Source: AG41 sp035943095 (lineage in GTDB: Bacteria; Gemmatimonadota; Gemmatimonadetes; Gemmatimonadales; GWC2-71-9). From it: a stretch of 26,339 bases of DNA. Numbering within the stretch: position 1 is the first letter of the stretch; each line of letters opens with the position of its first letter. The position numbers were made by a program, and so were the translations under genes. Positions 23,193 to 26,339 of the stretch are shown here, piece by piece. Location: contig DASZCN010000083.1 in the NCBI GenBank assembly GCA_035943095.1, positions 1-26,339 on the forward strand, in the 5' to 3' direction. Under the pieces are notes generated by a model. That model ran no database searches, was not told the DNA's origin, and saw nothing but the letters and a program-made list of their open reading frames with translations.

Positions 23193-23554
23193 GCGAGCAG
23201 GAGAGCGGAGGCGGGCGGGAAGGCTCCGCGTTCGGACCGTTCCTACTCGGCCTGAGCCTCGGCGCGGTGCTCGGTTTTCTGTTCGCGCCCGAGCCGGGAG
23301 AAGCGGCGCGGGGCCGGCTGTCACGACGACTGCGCGGCCTGCGCGACCTCGCGGCCGAGAAGGCGGGGGAGATCGGGGACCTGCTCCAGCGCGCTGACGA
23401 AGCCGACGAGGAGGAGCCCCCCGCGACGACGCGCGCCGCGCTCGAACGCCGGCTGGGGGACGCCAAGCGCCGCCGCCGGGGAGGGGGTCAGCGGGCCGGA
23501 CGTGGTGCGCCCGCCTTGCCGCGCCCCGACGAGGGGGACGAGCCAGTCGCGTGA
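23189..23554 (+). CDS. YtxH-like small membrane protein
   Basis: A 121-residue protein with a single N-terminal glycine-rich membrane helix (FGPFLLGLSLGAVLGFLFAPE, about 15-35) followed by PGEAARGRLSRRLRGLRD, the hallmark of YtxH-domain proteins. The rest is a charged, probably helical and then disordered tail rich in Arg, Glu and Gly. The ATG overlaps the aldolase stop (ATGA) and its own stop overlaps the next gene (GTGA). YtxH proteins are linked to stress in Firmicutes but have no known biochemical activity. Confidence 0.8.
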   Translation: MSEQESGGGREGSAFGPFLLGLSLGAVLGFLFAPEPGEAARGRLSRRLRGLRDLAAEKAGEIGDLLQRADEADEEEPPATTRAALERRLGDAKRRRRGGGQRAGRGAPALPRPDEGDEPVA

Positions 23555-24441
23555 AGGCCGAAGGCGGCTGGCACCAGTCGCTGACCGGGATCGCCCGCCG
23601 GACGTTCGAGGGGGCCTTCGAAGACAATATTCCATTTCTGGCGAGCGCCCTGTCGTTCGACCTCCTCCTCACCATCATTCCCTTCGTCGCGTTGCTGCTC
23701 GCCACCGTCGGCTATCTCGTGCAGCACCAGGTCACCGCCCACCAGGTGGACCTCCACGAGCTGCTGGCCCGTCTGCTCCCCACCGCCGCGGGCGGCACCA
23801 CGGACTCGGCGTTCGAGCAGGTGGAACGAGGGCTGGCGAGCGTGGTGCGCCAGCGGGTGCGCCTCACCGCGGTGGGCCTCCCGCTCTTCCTGTGGTTCTC
23901 GACGCGCCTGTTCGGGGGGCTCCGCGCGGCGCTGAATGAAGTGTTCGATACCGACGAGCGGCGCCCCTGGCCGCTCGCCAAGCTGTTGGATCTCACGATG
24001 GTGCTGTGCTCGGGCACGCTGCTCGTGTTGGGCGCGCTCGTGGCCGCGTGGGAGGCGCGCAACGCGGGGAGCGTGAGTCGGAGCTTCCTGCTCGACTGGT
24101 TGTGGCGCTTCGGTCTCGAGACGACGTCCTTCGCGCTGGGCGTGGCGCTGTTCTTCGTCGTCTTCAAGCTGCTGCCCAGTCGGCGCATCCACTGGCGGAC
24201 CGCGGTCGTGGCGGCGGTGTTCTGCTCGCTCGGCTTCGAAGTGGCGAAGCGCCTGTACGCGCTGTACGTCACACGGTTCGCGACGCTCGATCGCGTCGCG
24301 TCGGACGCCAACATCGTCGCGCTGTTCCTGTTCCTCCTATGGGTGTACTACACGGCCTATCTGTTCCTGTTGGGGGGCGAGGTGGCGGAGATGTACGACC
24401 TGATCCGCATGCGCCGCTCCCAACGGGTGCGCTTGGGATGA
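23551..24441 (+). CDS. YihY/BrkB family inner-membrane protein
   Basis: A 296-residue integral membrane protein with six hydrophobic segments, among them ASALSFDLLLTIIPFVALLL and ALFLFLLWVYYTAYLFLLGG, and the family's conserved ASALSF, FNEVFDT-like (LNEVFDTDE) and GGEVAEMYD stretches. Some relatives are labelled ribonuclease BN, but that name belongs to a different protein, so no nuclease role should be inferred. GTG 23551 overlaps the YtxH-like stop and the gene's stop overlaps threonine aldolase as ATGA. A transport or envelope role is likely but unproven. Confidence 0.9.
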   Translation: MKAEGGWHQSLTGIARRTFEGAFEDNIPFLASALSFDLLLTIIPFVALLLATVGYLVQHQVTAHQVDLHELLARLLPTAAGGTTDSAFEQVERGLASVVRQRVRLTAVGLPLFLWFSTRLFGGLRAALNEVFDTDERRPWPLAKLLDLTMVLCSGTLLVLGALVAAWEARNAGSVSRSFLLDWLWRFGLETTSFALGVALFFVVFKLLPSRRIHWRTAVVAAVFCSLGFEVAKRLYALYVTRFATLDRVASDANIVALFLFLLWVYYTAYLFLLGGEVAEMYDLIRMRRSQRVRLG

Positions 24442-25475
24442 CGGCGCGCGCGATCGATCTGCGCAGCGACACGGTCACGCGGCCCTCGGCCGCGATGCGC
24501 CGCGCGATCGCCGATGCGGAGGTCGGCGACGATGTCCTGGACCACGACCCCACGACCCGGCGTCTCGAGCAGCGCGTGGCCGAGCTGCTCGGCAAGGACG
24601 ACGCCCTGTTCTTTCCCTCGGGCACGCAGGCGAACCAGACGGGTGTCGGGCTGCTGGCGCGAGCCGGGAGCGAGCTGCTCCTCGAGGCCGACGCCCACCT
24701 CGTGCACTACGAGCTCGGCGGTGTCGCGGCGAACTGGGGCGTGCAGATCCGCCCGATCACAACGGCCGACGGGCTTCTCACGCCCGAGCTGGTCCGATCC
24801 GCGCTCCGGCCCGCCTCACCCCACGTGCCGCGCGCCGGCGCCATCGCGGTCGAAAACACGCACAACGCCGCGGGCGGCAAGGTCATGGCGCCGGCGACCA
24901 TGGATGGCATCGTGGCCGTGGCGCGCGCCGCGGGGCTGCCGGTCCACCTCGACGGGGCCCGCCTGTGGAACGCCGCCGCCGCGCTCGACGTGCCGATTGC
25001 ACGACTCGCCGTCGGAGCCGCCACCGTGATGGTGAGCTTCTCGAAGGGGCTCGGCTGCCCGGTCGGCTCCTGCCTCGCGTTCGCCACGGCGAGCGTCGAG
25101 CGGGCGCGCGCGTGGGAGATCCGAAAGCGTCTGGGTGGGGGCATGCGCCAGTCGGGCGTGCTCGCTGCGGCGGCCTTGTACGCGCTGGATCACCATCTCG
25201 ATCGCCTCGCCCTTGATCACGCAAACGCGCGCGTCCTGGCGGAACGCCTGGCCGGCTGCGGCGCCGTCCGCCCGTCCGTGCCGGAGACGAACATCGTGAT
25301 GATCGATCTCGTGCGGGAGGGTGATACCGCCGAAACCGTGATCCCCAAGCTGATGCGGGCGGGCGTGCTCGTCGTACCATTCGGCGCCCGGCGCCTGCGG
25401 GCGGTGACCCATCTGGACGTGACGCGCGCCGATGTAGAGCGCGCGGCCGACGTCCTGGTGGCCACGCTCGGGTGA
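24438..25475 (+). CDS. ltaE: Low-specificity L-threonine aldolase
   Basis: A PLP enzyme that splits L-threonine or allo-threonine into glycine and acetaldehyde. It has 345 residues from ATG 24438, which overlaps the YihY stop. Family motifs occur in order: LRSDTVTRP near the start, EVGDDVLDHDPT, FFPSGTQANQ, NTHNAAGGKVM, HLDGARLWNA with D172 pairing to the cofactor ring nitrogen, and SFSKGLGCPVGS with the PLP lysine K203. The protein looks complete. It ends the six-gene operon and supplies glycine and one-carbon units; a direct link to the other genes is not evident. Confidence 0.94.
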   Translation: MTARAIDLRSDTVTRPSAAMRRAIADAEVGDDVLDHDPTTRRLEQRVAELLGKDDALFFPSGTQANQTGVGLLARAGSELLLEADAHLVHYELGGVAANWGVQIRPITTADGLLTPELVRSALRPASPHVPRAGAIAVENTHNAAGGKVMAPATMDGIVAVARAAGLPVHLDGARLWNAAAALDVPIARLAVGAATVMVSFSKGLGCPVGSCLAFATASVERARAWEIRKRLGGGMRQSGVLAAAALYALDHHLDRLALDHANARVLAERLAGCGAVRPSVPETNIVMIDLVREGDTAETVIPKLMRAGVLVVPFGARRLRAVTHLDVTRADVERAADVLVATLG

Positions 25476-25509
25476 GCGGATTCGTTAGGGCGCGACACCC
25501 CCCGCGCAT

Positions 25510-25515
25510 TATCTT
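25510..25515 (+). promoter_or_regulatory. Predicted -10 element (TATCTT) of the MPN gene
   Basis: TATCTT ends 6 nt before ATG 25522, with no Shine-Dalgarno, which fits a leaderless start. A matching -35 is not clear. No terminator was seen in the 46 bp after the threonine aldolase stop. Confidence 0.4.
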
Positions 25516-25521
25516 GGGGCG

Positions 25522-26339
25522 ATGAGTACGGGCGGTCCGCTGCGTCAGGCCATCCCCGTCGCCCGGTCGATCCTGTGGAGCCCCGTAAGCGAGGGCGCCA
25601 AGCGGCCGGGCATCATCGCCTTCCCCGTCTTCTTTTCCCAGGCCGCTCTGAACGCGGTGCACGAACACGTGGCGACGCCGGCCCGTCCCGGGCAAGGGGT
25701 CCTCGGATTCCTGATCGGCGACCTGTGCGAGTGTCCCGAAACGAACGTCTCGTACCTGGTGATCGACGCCGCCCTGCGCTTGAACCAGGCGATCTACGGC
25801 GATCGGACGCACGACGTGATCACGCGCTTATGGGATCGCATCGCCGAACAGCTCGAGCAGCAGAAGGCTCACCTCATCGGCTGGTACCACACGCATCCGC
25901 CGCTGGCGCTGAGCCTGACGTCGCACGATGTCGAGACGCACGAGCAGTATTTCAGCGAGCCCTGGCAGGTCGCGCTGCTGCTCGGCACCGACGCGGCGGA
26001 GCCCAGCGCGGCGTTCTTCCGGGCCGGCGCCGATGAAGAGTGGGTGTCCAAGCCGTTGCCGTTTTACGAGCTCCTCGCCGCCGAGTCGATCCGGCCGGAT
26101 GGGAAGAAACGCTCGTTCGTGACGTGGCGGAACTATCGGGCGTTCAACGCCGCGACGCCCAGGAGCACGCCTGCGGTAAAGCCGCCCTCGGAGCCCAAAT
26201 TCACGCCGGCCCCCCCGCCCCCCCCACCGCGCGCGGCACCAGCGAAGCCTGAGGACACCCAGGAGCTCAAGTTCCTCACAGCGGCCGAGGACATGGGACA
26301 TCACGCGCCATCCGCTCCGGGTCCCGCGCGACCTACGCC
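25522..26339 (+). CDS. MPN/JAMM-domain protein, RPN11/CSN5-like, lacking the usual Glu (3' end beyond window)
   Basis: A protein of more than 272 residues, running off the right edge. Residues about 30-190 are an MPN domain of the kind found in RPN11, CSN5 and related metal isopeptidases: GWYHTHPP with H123 and H125, then D136 after TSH, corresponding to the HxHP-x-S-x-x-D motif; Thr133 stands where Ser is usual. The strand that normally begins with the catalytic Glu (ExxGxLxG) reads GVLGFLIG, so Gly59 replaces it and Gln58 is next to it. The zinc ligands are therefore intact but hydrolysis may be impaired or done differently. After about residue 210 a Pro-rich linker (TPAPPPPPP) leads to a region that continues outside. 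ATG 25522 is 6 nt after a TATCTT element. No ubiquitin-like, E1 or E2 gene is visible here. Confidence 0.82.
   Translation, partial: MSTGGPLRQAIPVARSILWSPVSEGAKRPGIIAFPVFFSQAALNAVHEHVATPARPGQGVLGFLIGDLCECPETNVSYLVIDAALRLNQAIYGDRTHDVITRLWDRIAEQLEQQKAHLIGWYHTHPPLALSLTSHDVETHEQYFSEPWQVALLLGTDAAEPSAAFFRAGADEEWVSKPLPFYELLAAESIRPDGKKRSFVTWRNYRAFNAATPRSTPAVKPPSEPKFTPAPPPPPPRAAPAKPEDTQELKFLTAAEDMGHHAPSAPGPARPT

Noticed and set aside
21444..23705. 753-codon minus-strand open frame opposite the aldolase
   Set aside because: Antisense shadow; the plus strand has complete active-site motifs and proper ribosome sites.
23551..24441. Ribonuclease BN annotation for the YihY-family gene
   Set aside because: That name is a historical mislabel; the sequence is a multi-spanning membrane protein with no nuclease motif.
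1..26339. CRISPR arrays, tRNA or rRNA genes, insertion sequences, phage genes
   Set aside because: No regularly spaced repeats, cloverleaf-like sequences, transposase motifs or phage structural genes were seen by eye; short RNAs could still be missed.
25522..26339. A complete ubiquitin-like conjugation operon at the right edge
   Set aside because: Only the MPN protein is visible; no ubiquitin-like, E1 or E2 gene is in the window, so a system cannot be claimed.

Overview
The window is very GC-rich, with GC-biased third codon positions, many GTG starts and densely packed genes. The gene mix points to an environmental, non-parasitic Gram-negative-type bacterium, most likely a Gemmatimonadota member or a close relative. 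That mix is zinc-ribbon Ser/Thr kinases, a kinase with a PEGA domain, a secreted metzincin, a peptidase-propeller-barrel outer-membrane protein and a class II B12-dependent ribonucleotide reductase. The phylum is an inference from gene style; no rRNA or other marker gene is present. I saw no tRNA, rRNA, CRISPR array, insertion sequence or prophage gene, so this reads as ordinary chromosome.

Layout, left to right. (1) 1-2322, minus: a signalling pair, a protein with three zinc ribbons and two FHA domains followed, with a GTGA overlap, by a membrane Ser/Thr kinase that runs off the left edge. (2) 2418-7150, plus: an envelope operon with a lipoprotein N-acetylmuramoyl-L-alanine amidase overlapping a large exported peptidase/beta-propeller/beta-barrel protein. 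(3) 7226-9585, plus: a second zinc-ribbon Ser/Thr kinase carrying PEGA and TonB-C-like domains outside the membrane, overlapping a gamma-carbonic-anhydrase-like gene. (4) 9751-12231, plus: NrdJ. (5) 12228-14687, minus: a secreted metzincin, tail to tail with nrdJ. (6) 14867-16357: two paralogous small zinc-ribbon proteins flanking a convergent/divergent MOSC gene, with a CRP/FNR-like site and a nested terminator. (7) 16354-19354: an ABC exporter (ATPase plus permease, minus strand) divergent from a MarR regulator across a 29-bp palindrome. (8) 19592-25475, plus: a six-gene run of pyruvate kinase, MBL hydrolase, an atypical class II aldolase, a YtxH-like protein, a YihY-family membrane protein and threonine aldolase, joined by 4-nt overlaps or short gaps. 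(9) 25522 to the right edge: an RPN11/CSN5-like MPN (JAMM) protein that keeps the His-x-His-Pro and Asp but lacks the usual catalytic Glu.

Two layout themes recur. Six gene junctions use a 4-nt ATGA/GTGA overlap, implying translational coupling. Several promoters look alike, with a TTGNC-type -35, a 17-18 bp spacer and a TANCTT -10. Some of these sit 5-9 nt before the start codon with no Shine-Dalgarno sequence, suggesting leaderless messages.

The most unusual items are the MPN protein without its Glu, the kinase-PEGA-TonB-C fusion, the paralogous zinc-ribbon pair around the MOSC gene, the CRP/FNR-like site centred about 42 bp before a predicted start of transcription, and the 29-bp MarR-type operator. 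No complete undescribed defence or modification system can be shown here. The MPN gene at the right edge is the best lead, because its partners may lie just outside the window.
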